Positions 27,123-36,553 of a DNA stretch of 64,000 bases are shown piece after piece (within the stretch, counting starts at the first letter, position 1; the number at the start of each line of letters is the position of its first letter). This DNA comes from Planctomycetaceae bacterium (GTDB lineage: Bacteria; Planctomycetota; Planctomycetia; Planctomycetales; Planctomycetaceae). Under the pieces are notes generated by a model. That model searched no databases. It was given only the letters and a program-made list of their open reading frames with translations, and was not told where the DNA came from. The position numbers were made by a program, and so were the translations under genes. The DNA lies in NCBI GenBank assembly GCA_029259815.1, contig JAJDEJ010000253.1:1-64000 (forward strand), read 5' to 3'.

Positions 27123-28157
27123 TCAAGCGACGCGTACCGGTGTGAGCACAGTCTCTTCCAACTCCCCGATGATCAGGCTGCCGCGGGCAACAGTGTAGTC
27201 CGCCTCGGTTGCACATCGAACGTCGGAGATTTTGAGCGGGAACATGGTGTCGCGGAGCAGTTCCTCGACCAGACCCGCGAACCCCGCCACCTGTGAAACG
27301 CCTCCGGTACAAACCAGAGGCAGAGGTTGAGGCAGATGGGAGATCGACGTTTGCTTGACGATGTCGACACGGAACATCGCCAGCATCTCGCCAATCAATT
27401 CTTCGTACAACAGCGACAGTCTCTGTTCACGCTCGCTGATCGGGTTGAGCACAGAGACCAATTTGGATTCTTTCCAACGTGTAATTGCCGAGTAATCCAG
27501 GTACCGATTCCCTTGGGCATCGAAGAGCACGGTGTCTTCGCTGTCTGCCAGACGCGTGTCGATCCACTGTCCGCCCTTGTTCAGTACGCTCCGCGCTAAT
27601 TCCTCTCCATGATACGCAAGACTGGCTCGAGTCGCTCCGGCACCAAAGTCGAAACCCAGGCCGGTGAATCCATTGGCTCCGAGCTCCGCAAGGATCACGG
27701 AGCGTCCACAGGAAACGATGCTCGGTTCGAAGCCTTTGAGTCGCACCAACTGACTGAAAAAAATTCGTTCGGGGGACTCAGCCTTTTCTGAGATGGCCCC
27801 TGGAACGGTCATCCAACAGGGTTGCCCCGCTTTTGAGGTAGGGGGAATGAGTGCATCGACCAACGAGGCGAGTACCTGCCTGGCAAGCGGATCATCGGAC
27901 GGGAGTCGCCCTTTGGGCATCAGTGGTATTGTGGGAATTTGCAGAGTTTCCGCCAACTCGACCGATGCCTGTCCGATCACCAGCAGGCTGTTTTCACATC
28001 GACCGAACGATGCGGTCGTTCGCTCCAACAGACGTCGGTGTGCAGGCGTGTCGGGCAGGGCAATATACTCGGCCAGATTCATCCGTCCGAACAGCCGTCC
28101 TCCTTCACAGCGAAGCGAGCGGAGATGACGTGTTCCGATATCGAGCGCAATTGTCAT
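27123..28157 (-). CDS. Actin-like ATPase (MreB/PilM/Hsp70 superfamily)
   Basis: A 344-residue protein. Phosphate-1 motif ALDIGTRHLRSLRC opens the chain; phosphate-2 is FDFGAGATRASLAYHGEE followed by GGQWIDTRLAD; the adenosine motif is LVCTGGVSQVAGF. No membrane segment is seen. Its ATG overlaps the stop of the upstream SLBB-like membrane protein (ATGA), so the two are made together. The closest functional analogy is PilM, which binds the cytoplasmic tail of a membrane partner; the role here is unknown. Confidence 0.8.
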   Translation of the reverse strand: MTIALDIGTRHLRSLRCEGGRLFGRMNLAEYIALPDTPAHRRLLERTTASFGRCENSLLVIGQASVELAETLQIPTIPLMPKGRLPSDDPLARQVLASLVDALIPPTSKAGQPCWMTVPGAISEKAESPERIFFSQLVRLKGFEPSIVSCGRSVILAELGANGFTGLGFDFGAGATRASLAYHGEELARSVLNKGGQWIDTRLADSEDTVLFDAQGNRYLDYSAITRWKESKLVSVLNPISEREQRLSLLYEELIGEMLAMFRVDIVKQTSISHLPQPLPLVCTGGVSQVAGFAGLVEELLRDTMFPLKISDVRCATEADYTVARGSLIIGELEETVLTPVRVA

Positions 28158-30148
28158 CGGCGTCTCTCCCGTTCCATCGCGACCAACACACGATCCAACA
28201 GGCCGGCGTCCGATCGTGGTTCGTCTTTTCTCTGCGGGACATCGGAGGTCGTGTCTTGTTCGGTCACAGCGTCGTGTGTGTCGGCCTGTTCGTCACTGCG
28301 AAACGTACGCACATGCTCAACGGCTCGATCCAGCCGCGACTCGACTCCTTGAGAAGCCTCAAGATTTGACCGGCGTCGAACTTTCGGTCTGCTTCCTGCC
28401 GACTCCTGTTCCACTGATGCGTTGACCGAGAAGTGCGGACCGGCCAGGGAATGAAGCTGATCGATCATTAACCGGCGTTTGCCAACTTCTTTGCCTTGAT
28501 AGTCTGACTGCTGAAGTAGCGGAGCCCGTTCTTCAATGATGGGCAAATTGTTTTCGATGAGGCGGTCCAAAGTTCGGCTCTGATCAGCCTGGTTCGGGAC
28601 ATCTGGCAAGGGCAAGTCCTGCTGAAGCGACTGAGCTGTCCGATCGATACGTGACCAGATCACTGATACGACGAAGCACATCGCTGCCAGCACCAGGACA
28701 GCCAAGGCAATGGAAGCTGTGCTGAGAGATCGCATCTGTGCGAGTTTGTCATCGCCCAGGGAAGTCAACTCGGGGTCTTTCGGAACGGGGACGAGACCGT
28801 GTGTTTGAGTCACCAAATCCGCATCGCGGTCGGATTCGTAATAAGCGGTGGACGATGCCTCCGGCTCCGCTTGCGGGGTCACAGACGAAGGCTCGAAAAG
28901 TGTGTTCACTAGTGCGGGCTCAATGCTGTGACTTGCAGCGGAAAGTTCCGGAACTTCAATCTGAGGAACCGGGTCAATTTCCGGAAAGAGAGTTTCTTCT
29001 GAGGCGATTTGGTAATCATAGCTTGTCTGGTGGACGGACGACTCCTTCTCCACATGGTCGTCGACGGTCCCTACCATCGGAGCGAATGGGATGGATGGCG
29101 CAGCATCAGCCGAGGGAAAATCCAGAGAGGGCGAGGGCAGGGGTGTCGCTTCAAACGCGCGGACAGGCTCGACAATCGGCGCAGCTGTCTGCGATGGCTC
29201 AGGCGACGTTTGAATTTCGGGACCCGGAGCGGCAAAAGCCGGCTCAAACGTTTCCATTCCAGTGGTGTGGGCGTTTGTGTTCGGCTGGAGGCTCGTCGGC
29301 TGGCCGACGGCCATGGGAATCGCTTCCGGGAACTGTGTTTCCGGAAACTGCTGAGCCTGTGCCAGACCAGCGAAGTTCAGGAAACTTGCATCGAAAACCA
29401 ACACATCTCCGTCAGCCAGATGTTCGGGCCGACTCCCCGGCTCAGGCAATCCGGCACGAATGTCGGTCCGAATGAGTCTCACTGTCTCCGCCAAAGCCGG
29501 ATGCTGTTGCATCGCATCAATCACGTCTGTAACCGTTGCGTATTTCTTGTCGAGTGGCACGATGATCGGACGGTTTTCCAGGATCCCGACAAAGGCGACT
29601 TCAACACGATCATCTGATCGAGCCGGTTGATTCATGACCGTCCCCGAGGCAACTCGCACACCATTCCCCTGGCCGGGAGCTGCCTGCTCTTGCCTCCGGT
29701 CGCGTTGAAGGATCACCAAGTCTCCTGGAAGCAGCTGATGAGTGATGTTGGCATTCAGGAAAACTCGCATGGCAATGCGACCATTGCGAATGATCTGGGC
29801 CATTCCTGTGGCGTTGTCGCTGAGACCTTGGGCGGACTGAACTAACTGCGAGAGTTCCACGCTCCCTTGTGGCGAGGAGTATGTTCCCGCATGACGGGGG
29901 GACACTGCTCCCATGATTCCGAAATATGCCAATCCTGCTGAATGTCTCTCATCGCCATACTCGCGAACACCGGGAGCCGTCCGGCGGACACCCGCTGAAT
30001 TACTGTCGAACGGGCGAACGCCTCCACGTGTGGTGTGATCAAAAGGTCTCACCCCCTGTGCAAATGTGCTTGAAGCAGCGAACACTGTCACCAACAATGA
30101 CATCAAACAGCCGGCGAGTGTGAGGGCAGGCCGATGTTTCATCGTCAT
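28154..30148 (-). CDS. Secreted/membrane protein with SLBB-like domains and C-terminal anchor
   Basis: About 664 residues. The start near 30148 (MTMKHRP, or MKHRP at 30142) gives a signal peptide ending at TFAQ. Residues ~65-150 contain YFGIMGAVSPRHAGTYSS, an SLBB-type beta-grasp unit seen in polysaccharide export proteins; a second possible unit begins VAFVGILENRPIIV. A long acidic, Pro/Ser-rich linker follows, then one membrane helix (ALAVLVLAAMCFVVSVIW, about residues 475-495) and a ~170-residue charged tail ending in MERERRR. The tail should be cytoplasmic, next to the coupled actin-like protein. Confidence 0.72.
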   Translation of the reverse strand: MTMKHRPALTLAGCLMSLLVTVFAASSTFAQGVRPFDHTTRGGVRPFDSNSAGVRRTAPGVREYGDERHSAGLAYFGIMGAVSPRHAGTYSSPQGSVELSQLVQSAQGLSDNATGMAQIIRNGRIAMRVFLNANITHQLLPGDLVILQRDRRQEQAAPGQGNGVRVASGTVMNQPARSDDRVEVAFVGILENRPIIVPLDKKYATVTDVIDAMQQHPALAETVRLIRTDIRAGLPEPGSRPEHLADGDVLVFDASFLNFAGLAQAQQFPETQFPEAIPMAVGQPTSLQPNTNAHTTGMETFEPAFAAPGPEIQTSPEPSQTAAPIVEPVRAFEATPLPSPSLDFPSADAAPSIPFAPMVGTVDDHVEKESSVHQTSYDYQIASEETLFPEIDPVPQIEVPELSAASHSIEPALVNTLFEPSSVTPQAEPEASSTAYYESDRDADLVTQTHGLVPVPKDPELTSLGDDKLAQMRSLSTASIALAVLVLAAMCFVVSVIWSRIDRTAQSLQQDLPLPDVPNQADQSRTLDRLIENNLPIIEERAPLLQQSDYQGKEVGKRRLMIDQLHSLAGPHFSVNASVEQESAGSRPKVRRRSNLEASQGVESRLDRAVEHVRTFRSDEQADTHDAVTEQDTTSDVPQRKDEPRSDAGLLDRVLVAMERERRR

Positions 30149-30669
30149 CACACTAACTGGGCGAATGAGTTGGCGAAGGCAGGCACGACAAGAGTGTGAA
30201 GAGGACTCAGAGACACTCCCACGGCTGTGAGAAGCATCCGATCTGATGTGATCGTTAACCATCTGACCGACGGACATCGGCAATTCCCTCTTCGCGGATT
30301 AGGACGCATCATGCGCACGGACCTCCGTGATGCCGCACGAGCATGGCGTACAATGGGAATAATCGGCCTGACTGTCAGGGTCGCATCAGCGAAACTGCGC
30401 GGAGAATGCCCTGGGACGGGAAGTCGGTGGGGCCGTAAATCGGGGCTGTAAATCATTATGCAGCGGAGCGAGATGGGAATTGGTAGTGATTCCAGTGCAC
30501 TCAGCCCCTATAATTCGCCGATTGAAAGAAATGAAGCCGAAAATTGCGGTTCTGATAGTTTGCACGCTATCCTTGTAGTTTGCATGCTATCCTTAAATTC
30601 CAAGTTGTCGGAATCCCTTCATTTCACAGTAGATGGATCGACATCCCATCTCGTTTGCTCCTATCCCTT
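30149..30669. other. Divergent intergenic region, 521 bases, no gene seen
   Basis: Short frames here lack ribosome-binding sites and credible composition. It carries a TATAAT at 30509-30514 without a good -35, and a 20-base tandem duplication (TAGTTTGCAYGCTATCCTTR) at 30556-30595, about 75 bases before the RsbW-type gene. Both divergent genes must be driven from here. Confidence 0.6.
30556..30595 (+). repeat. Two tandem 20-bp units upstream of rsbW-like gene
   Basis: Units 30556-30575 and 30576-30595 differ at two positions. Position just before the coding region suggests a duplicated regulatory site, not proven. Confidence 0.85.
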
Positions 30670-31314
30670 ATGCTTTTATCTCACCAACAGCAGCTGGCTC
30701 TCGAACAGATCGAAGAGTTGCGTCTTCCGCAGCTCGATTTGAGCGTCTGCCCTGCCGACCAGCGAGAGGAATGTCTCAGCGAGCTTGTCCCAGCAGATTT
30801 CATGCTCATTCTGGGGAACGACCTCCGTGTGGTCCCGTTGGTGATTGACGCCTTAGCCGGCAGATTTCGCGACAGCGGTCTCTGTGGCGAGAAGGTCGCG
30901 GACCGATTGGCTGTCGCAATGGAGGAAGCCCTCGTCAATGCCATCGTGCACGGAAACCTTGAAATCTCATCTCATGTGCGCGAGCAACCGGGCAATGTCT
31001 ACGAAAAGATGATCCTGGCCAGGCGACTCGACCCACGCTTCCGGAAACGTCGTGTTCGTGTTATTGGCAGATATGGACTCCGCGAAGGGACTGTCATCGT
31101 TCGTGACGAGGGACCAGGATTTGACGTCACTAGTCTGCCGGACCCCACCGATGCAGAAAACCTCTGCCGCGCCTACGGGAGAGGCATCCTCCTCATGCGG
31201 GCATTCTTCGACGATGTGACCTACAGCCCCCAGGGCAACACGGTCACGCTGGTGAAGCAGAAGACCTCAGTGTCGTCTGCCAGCGCAACAGGATCGTCTC
31301 TGGTCGCCCACTAA
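30670..31314 (+). CDS. RsbW-type serine kinase / anti-sigma (HATPase_c) protein
   Basis: About 214 residues from ATG 30670. The GHKL ATP-binding motifs are clear: N box VAMEEALVNAIVHGN, G1 box VRDEGPGFDV, and G2 region YGRGILLMRAFFDDV. These short stand-alone kinases phosphorylate STAS antagonists and sequester sigma factors in partner-switching systems. A ~60-residue N-terminal helical segment precedes the kinase fold and is unusual for RsbW. A STAS protein is encoded at 20551 but not next to it. Confidence 0.88.
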   Translation: MLLSHQQQLALEQIEELRLPQLDLSVCPADQREECLSELVPADFMLILGNDLRVVPLVIDALAGRFRDSGLCGEKVADRLAVAMEEALVNAIVHGNLEISSHVREQPGNVYEKMILARRLDPRFRKRRVRVIGRYGLREGTVIVRDEGPGFDVTSLPDPTDAENLCRAYGRGILLMRAFFDDVTYSPQGNTVTLVKQKTSVSSASATGSSLVAH

Positions 31315-31568
31315 CGTTTTGCCCGACCTGAACCGATAATCGTCGATTGTTGGTGTTCATACTCGAGTGTCCCGTTGGCAGTCTGAAGGTTGAACTCAAA
31401 GAGTCCGACAGACGGTTGCAAATTCGTGACCAGTTCTCCATCGTTGTGGGGTGAATCGTCACCGGCTCCGGGGAACAATCGGTCCACGGTCGATTCTGCG
31501 CCGGGGGTCCGTTTCCTCTGCAGAGTATTTGCAGACCACGGTTTAGAAACACACAAGGAAGAGAGTCC
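31315..31568. other. Intergenic, no gene seen
   Basis: 254 bases before the TPR gene with no recognisable repeat, RNA or coding frame. Confidence 0.5.
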
Positions 31569-32999
31569 ATGAAACTTGTAAGCGTTGGATGTCTTGCACT
31601 GACTGGTCTGTTGATCCTCGCCATCCCGCTGTCGGCTCAACCCGCCGGCGGGACGACAGACAAACACGCGGATCTCCGAAAGCAGGCGGACACCGCCTAC
31701 CGCGAACGGAATTTCACACGGACAGTCGAGTTGACGTCACAAGTGCTCTCTGAGAATGCTCAGGACCCGGTTGCCCTGTATCTGCGCGGCAGTGCAAGAG
31801 TCGAGATGGGCATTGCCAGCCGCGATGCCAAGTTGATTCGTGTGGGGGTCGAGGATGCCCGGAAAGCCATTTCCGCTGATGGAGCCAAGCGAACCGACTT
31901 CTACCTCCCTTACCTGTACGGCATGTCGCACCTCACCGCCATCGAGGGGGACAAATCGCATGCTGAAATGGCGGTCCAAGTGGCAACCGAAGTGGCGGGT
32001 CGCGACAACGTTCTCAATAGCTCGAAGAGCAACTTGTTCTATCAGAAGGCGTTGGCCTACTCAAAGCTCGAAGATTACTCAGAGGCCGCCGCCGCATTGC
32101 AAGCCACGCTTGAACTTGACGCGAAGCATCTCGCTGCACACCTCGCACTCGCAGACGTCCTGGCTCGCAAGGGGGATGTCAACGACGCCGATGCCGCTTT
32201 CAGTAAGGCTGTGGAACTGTTTCCTCAGAATGCATTGGTCTTCAACAATCGCGGGATGTTCTACCAGACACAAAACAGAAACGAAGAGGCCATCGCTGCC
32301 TTCACCCAAGCCATCGCGTTAGACGGCAACCATGTTCCAGCTCATCTCAATCGCGGATTCACACGTTTGAACACGGGTGACCATGCTGGGGCTGAAGGGG
32401 ATTTCACCCGTGCGATCCAACTCAAACCTGACAACGCGCCCGCGTATGCACTCCGCGCAACGGCCGAGTTGCTGCAGCACAAGACCAATGAAGCATTGCA
32501 GGATTATCTCAAAGTCATCGAACTTCGTCCCTCCTATCCACCCGCACGGGCCGACATTGCCTTCGCCTACTTCTTCGCCGGACATTATGACACAGCTGCA
32601 CAAGCGTTCGAGCAGGCGCTCACACTCGCACCTGAGTCGAAGTATCTTGTTCCGTGGCGATACGCCTCATTGTCGCTCGCCGGTCAACAGGCGGCTGCTA
32701 ATCAGGCCTATGGCGGTATCGCAAACAAAGCGGCGGAGAACCGTGACTGGTTCGATATGCTGACGCTGTTCTTTATGGGGAATCTCGAGGAACGCGAACT
32801 CCTCACTTCGATCGACTCCAAAGACGCCAGCCTCCGTGATGCGCAGCTCTGTGAAGCGTACTATTTCATCGGCCTCAAATTGCAGCAGCAGGGGCAAGGC
32901 GACCCGTCGCGGTACTTCCGCCGGGCTGTCCAGGCACAGTCCAAGCAACTCTCCGCGTATCGGGCTGCACAACTCGCGCTGGAACGCATGCAGCAATGA
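31569..32999 (+). CDS. Secreted TPR-repeat protein
   Basis: A 476-residue protein with a strong AAGGAAGAG ribosome-binding site and a signal peptide (MKLVSVGCLALTGLLILAIP, cleavage near LSAQ). At least seven tetratricopeptide repeats follow, for example VALYLRGSARVEMG, AAHLALADVLARKGD, LVFNNRGMFYQTQNR, PAHLNRGFTRLNTGD and APAYALRATAEL. TPR arrays mediate protein-protein contacts; the partner is unknown. The C terminus ends in a helical non-repeat region. Confidence 0.88.
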   Translation: MKLVSVGCLALTGLLILAIPLSAQPAGGTTDKHADLRKQADTAYRERNFTRTVELTSQVLSENAQDPVALYLRGSARVEMGIASRDAKLIRVGVEDARKAISADGAKRTDFYLPYLYGMSHLTAIEGDKSHAEMAVQVATEVAGRDNVLNSSKSNLFYQKALAYSKLEDYSEAAAALQATLELDAKHLAAHLALADVLARKGDVNDADAAFSKAVELFPQNALVFNNRGMFYQTQNRNEEAIAAFTQAIALDGNHVPAHLNRGFTRLNTGDHAGAEGDFTRAIQLKPDNAPAYALRATAELLQHKTNEALQDYLKVIELRPSYPPARADIAFAYFFAGHYDTAAQAFEQALTLAPESKYLVPWRYASLSLAGQQAAANQAYGGIANKAAENRDWFDMLTLFFMGNLEERELLTSIDSKDASLRDAQLCEAYYFIGLKLQQQGQGDPSRYFRRAVQAQSKQLSAYRAAQLALERMQQ

Positions 33000-33067
33000 C
33001 GAGCAATCCGTACGTTGAGCGACACAGTTGACAGGTGTTGCCCAACGACTGGTGGTGCGTCACAGCT

Positions 33068-33190
33068 TGATTTTCGGGTGGCGGGGTCAGGAGCGCAACG
33101 GATGGCCCCGGTGGTGAGGACGCGGAATCTCAGGGCCATCCCGTTGGTCTGACCCTGCCACCCAACCCGAATTCTTAGCGGTGACGCAGC
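33068..33190 (-). repeat. Repeat R3, ~120-bp hairpin element, copy B
   Basis: Reverse-complement copy of 14187-14308. It fills most of the gap between the convergent TPR and ketosynthase-like genes. Internal arms GGTGGCGGGGTCAG and CTGACCCTGCCACC can pair. Confidence 0.9.
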
Positions 33191-33191
33191 A

Positions 33192-34496
33192 CTAATCGCA
33201 CTGGACAACGACGGCGCTCGCTTGACCAAGACGCGTGAAGTTCACGTTCAACACACTACGCAACGCGGTTGAGCGTGGTTCACCGCGGACAATGTTGAGA
33301 TTGCAGGCCGGGTCCGGGTTGTCGCAGTGAATGGTTGGTGGGATGACTCCGTGCTGAAGAGCGAGGAGTGATCCTGCGAGTTCCAGATTCCCGCCCGCAG
33401 CTGCGGAGTTGCCCATCGCTCCCTTGAGTGCCGTCACCGGGATCTCGGCTCCCCGCGCACCAAACACATCGTGAATGGCCTGCGCCTCCGCCAAGTCAGC
33501 TTCAACGGCTCCCAGACCATGTGCGTTGATGTGACCAATGTCATCAGTCGTCAGTCCGGCAGAACGTAGGGCAGCCCGGATGGCGTTCGCCACGGCAAGT
33601 CGTTGATTGCCATTGACGCATGAAGAGCTGCCACCAGCCAGATATCCGAGGATGTTCGCCCCACGAGCCTTGGCGTGCTCTTCGGTTTCAAGAATGTAGG
33701 AACAAGATCCCTCCGCAGCCACTTCACCGTTCCGTTCGATGTCAAAGGGGCGGCTGCTCGCGGCGGGATCGCTCGGCCGGTACCCCAGCTCATTCCAGAT
33801 GGCCGCGTGGATGACCTTGAACTCATGCAACCGAGCCCCCGTTGCTCCGGCAACCATCACATCGGCGGCTCCGCGCTGGATCACACTCAGTGCTTCGGTC
33901 AACGCCAGATTGCTGGACGCTTCATCCTGCGTGACGGAGTTACTTGGTCCCCGGGCATCGACGAAGATGGCGATGTGACATGCCGGCATGTTCGGCAAAT
34001 ATTTGAGGAGCCACAGAGGCTCCATCTTGGCGAAGCCCTGAGTAGCCCATTTGTCAAAGACGAAATTGCCGTTCTCGTCCAGACAGTTCCAGCAGGAATC
34101 GTTGAGTTGTGTGGGCGGACTGAACATCAAGTTGGCGCCGAAATCGATGCCCACGCGATCATGATCAACTGTGTCCATGTCGAGTCCAGCGTCCTCGACG
34201 GCCATCATGGCAGACGCGGTTCCCATTTGAATGTCGCGGCACATCACTTTGATGTTCTTCCGCTGATTCTTGGGGATGACGGACTTCGCGACCTTCTCAT
34301 CGAAGTCTGGGATCTCGCCGCCGGCGAACCCCTGGGGCAGGGCCCCTCCGCCGTGATACTGATGTTCGACCGGACCGATGCCGTTCGCACCGCTGGAGAG
34401 GTTCGTCCAGAACGCCTCCCGGCCGACTCCGATCGGACTAATGACGCCGACACCTGTGATGGCCACGCGCGGTCGAGAAGATTGACGCTGACTCAT
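33192..34496 (-). CDS. Ketosynthase-fold protein lacking catalytic Cys (chain-length-factor-like)
   Basis: About 434 residues of the FabF/KS family from ATG 34496. In the alignable segment GPSNSVTQDEASSNLAL the nucleophilic Cys is Glu192. The first catalytic His is present (NAHGLGAVEAD, His326), but the second, normally in GHLLGAAG, is Asn363 (MGNSAAAGG). The rest of the fold is well kept (RPFDIERNGEVAAEG). Loss of Cys with a Gln/Glu replacement is the hallmark of KS-beta/chain length factors, which pair with an active KS. No active KS or ACP is encoded nearby. It is unlikely to condense by itself. Confidence 0.87.
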   Translation of the reverse strand: MSQRQSSRPRVAITGVGVISPIGVGREAFWTNLSSGANGIGPVEHQYHGGGALPQGFAGGEIPDFDEKVAKSVIPKNQRKNIKVMCRDIQMGTASAMMAVEDAGLDMDTVDHDRVGIDFGANLMFSPPTQLNDSCWNCLDENGNFVFDKWATQGFAKMEPLWLLKYLPNMPACHIAIFVDARGPSNSVTQDEASSNLALTEALSVIQRGAADVMVAGATGARLHEFKVIHAAIWNELGYRPSDPAASSRPFDIERNGEVAAEGSCSYILETEEHAKARGANILGYLAGGSSSCVNGNQRLAVANAIRAALRSAGLTTDDIGHINAHGLGAVEADLAEAQAIHDVFGARGAEIPVTALKGAMGNSAAAGGNLELAGSLLALQHGVIPPTIHCDNPDPACNLNIVRGEPRSTALRSVLNVNFTRLGQASAVVVQCD

Positions 34497-34725
34497 GCTG
34501 CCCTGAGTGCCTCTAACTTGGGACATCGACCGACGCACGTGCTACAACTTCGCCAGCAACCTGCTCCCTGAGAGCGGGCTGACATCCGAAGCCTCACGAG
34601 TCGTCACCCAGACGTCCTGCGGTGTTCCCAGCCTGTTAACGTAAATTGATTCAAAAAATGTGGTTTCGGTGCAGGGCGACCACTTCAGACCCCATGTCGC
34701 ACGCATCGACTCACGAATGGTATGG

Positions 34726-35808
34726 TTAGGGATACCTGTTGTGAACCGCACCGTCAACGTCACCAGACAGATGTGAGACCATGTCGGTGATGATGTTGAC
34801 CGCTCGCAGCACGTCATCTCGCTCCAAATTGAGGTGAGTGCACGCGCGTAACCTCTGCGATCCCAGTGCATACAGGCGAACGCCTTGCTCGTATAGCCGG
34901 TCCTGCAGATTGTGAGCTGTCCCACACAACGGGGCCAACTCGAAAAAGACCAGATTCGTCTCGACACTTTCAAGATCAATCGAAATCCCGTCGACCGCGC
35001 TGATCTCCTTGGCAAAGAGTCTCGCGAGGGCATGATCCTCGGCCAGCCGTTCAATGTGATGATCGACCGCATACAAAGCCGCTCCGGCAACAATCCCCGC
35101 TTGCCTCAACGCACCACCAAACAGCTTGCGAGCCCGCCGTGCACGATGAATCGTCTCTGCCGATCCCAAGAGCATCGACCCCATTGGACACCCCAACCCC
35201 TTGGAGAAACAGACCGAGATTGAGTCCACACAGCGACCGACATCCGCCGGGGTGTAACCTCGCACCACGCATGCATTAAACAGCCGCGCCCCATCGAGAT
35301 GGACCTTCCACCCGTGCTCGTGCGCCCATGCCCCCACACGCTCCAGCTGGTCCAGCGGATACGTCCGTCCACCACCGATGTTTGTCGAGTTCTCGAGTGA
35401 CAGCAGGCGAGTCGGACTGAAATGCTCGTCGGCTTCGCGCAGGGCTCCTTCCAGATGCTCAAGATCAAGACGTCCGGAATCCCCGGGAATCGTCCGCACG
35501 CTAACCCCGGATAAGACAGCCGGTGCCCCCGCCTCATAGTTGCCCACGTGTGACGTCTGCTCCATCAACATCTCGTCGCCTGCTGTGCAATGCGACCAGA
35601 CCCCCATCTGATTCGACTGCGTCCCTGAACATGCGAAGACGGCGGCCTCCATGCCAAACATCTCCGCCATCCGTGCTTCAAGCTGATTGACGGTCGGATC
35701 CTCGCCCATCATGTCATCACCCAACTCGGCCGCCATCATCGCCTCGCGCATCGCGGGCGTCGGCTGGGTGACGGTGTCACTCCGGAGATCGATGAAGGAT
35801 TGAGGCAT
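34726..35808 (-). CDS. ltaE: Low-specificity L-threonine aldolase
   Basis: A 360-residue PLP enzyme cleaving L-threonine or allo-threonine to glycine and acetaldehyde. It starts [21 protein letters not shown] (ATG 35808, AAGG upstream). Visible are [25 protein letters not shown], the [11 protein letters not shown] strand and the PLP lysine in [15 protein letters not shown]. The longer upstream frame is not needed. Confidence 0.94.
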   Translation of the reverse strand: MPQSFIDLRSDTVTQPTPAMREAMMAAELGDDMMGEDPTVNQLEARMAEMFGMEAAVFACSGTQSNQMGVWSHCTAGDEMLMEQTSHVGNYEAGAPAVLSGVSVRTIPGDSGRLDLEHLEGALREADEHFSPTRLLSLENSTNIGGGRTYPLDQLERVGAWAHEHGWKVHLDGARLFNACVVRGYTPADVGRCVDSISVCFSKGLGCPMGSMLLGSAETIHRARRARKLFGGALRQAGIVAGAALYAVDHHIERLAEDHALARLFAKEISAVDGISIDLESVETNLVFFELAPLCGTAHNLQDRLYEQGVRLYALGSQRLRACTHLNLERDDVLRAVNIITDMVSHLSGDVDGAVHNRYP

Positions 35809-35984
35809 GAGTGAGACCTTGGAATGACCTTCAGGACTGTCGCCACTCGCCAGCTTCATGTGGAGACGCACTGAGAATGTCGTGTACTTTCCGCATCGCA
35901 GCAACGACGGACCGATTCAATTCGTCGCTTGACTGTGTCCAGACTGACCAGAGATGTACTTTGGCGATGGAAGACCAGACGACC

Positions 35985-36227
35985 TCATACATCGCCGGAC
36001 TCCAGTTTCCGGATCAACTCCTCTGTCGTTAAGTCATTCCTTCGGTCACCCTCCGCACGATCGAGTTCCTCATCGGTGAAGGCTGTGGCGGCCTCTGCGT
36101 AACGTCGTGCGATCTCGACGGAACGGAAGCGACCAAGATGCACTCCTTTTGAATCGCAAATCTCGACCTCACCATTGGCGGCTTTCAGCCTCTCGGCTGT
36201 CTCTGCATCAACGACGACTTGAGTCAT
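35985..36227 (-). CDS. Antitoxin-like small protein, paralogue of the gene at 36553
   Basis: An 80-residue acidic protein starting MTQVVVDAETAERLKAANG. Its first ~35 residues follow the same pattern as the product of 36553-36786 (MTQ-V/I-x-D-x-ETA-x-x-L ... LGRF), but the C-terminal part differs (FTDEELDRAEGDRRND, LTTEELIRKLESGD). It lies 71 bases downstream of the toxin gene on the same strand. It may be a second antitoxin whose toxin is missing, or part of a three-gene unit. Confidence 0.62.
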   Translation of the reverse strand: MTQVVVDAETAERLKAANGEVEICDSKGVHLGRFRSVEIARRYAEAATAFTDEELDRAEGDRRNDLTTEELIRKLESGDV

Positions 36228-36298
36228 GCTCGACACTCTCCATGATTGAATTAAATGGGTGATCTCACTTCCGGTTCGGTGACGACGTGGTTTCTTCG

Positions 36299-36553
36299 TC
36301 AGCGTATCACCCAAATGCTGGCTACTCGTACGAGACTCGCTGTCTCGTCAACATCGTAGATCACGACGAATGGTCTGAAAAACCAAACTCGCTGTGCGTC
36401 CTCGCGTGACTGACCGACATCGAGTGGCTTTTCGCTCAACCACTTGTCGATTGTCCTGACTGCCTGACTCAACTGGCCACGAAGAGAATCATCTTCCCAA
36501 AGATCGTTGACCTCAATTTGCGCATTGTCCAACCAGATGACCTCGAACGGCAT
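36299..36553 (-). CDS. RelE/ParE-superfamily toxin
   Basis: An 84-residue protein with the RelE/ParE pattern: MPFEVIWLDNAQIEVNDLW, a central DKWLSEKPLDVGQSRE, then RVWFFRPFVVIYDVDE and the C-terminal VRVASIWVIR strand. Its start codon overlaps the stop of the upstream antitoxin-like gene (TGATG), so both are cotranslated. RelE-type members cleave mRNA at the ribosome and ParE-type members poison gyrase; which applies is not clear. Confidence 0.78.
   Translation of the reverse strand: MPFEVIWLDNAQIEVNDLWEDDSLRGQLSQAVRTIDKWLSEKPLDVGQSREDAQRVWFFRPFVVIYDVDETASLVRVASIWVIR

Noticed and set aside
30227-30451. Short plus-strand frame (74 residues) in the gap between the SLBB-like and RsbW-type genes.
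   Set aside because: No ribosome-binding site, Arg/Gly-rich random-looking composition and no hydrophobic or domain pattern.
14187-33190. Inverted R3 copies, considered as the ends of a 19-kb transposon or genomic island.
   Set aside because: The region between encodes ordinary core genes (plsX, fabD, rpmF) with no transposase or composition shift; the copies are better explained as independent dispersed repeats.
34542-35093. 183-residue minus-strand frame overlapping the threonine aldolase 3' end.
   Set aside because: It reads another frame of ltaE and has no recognisable features.
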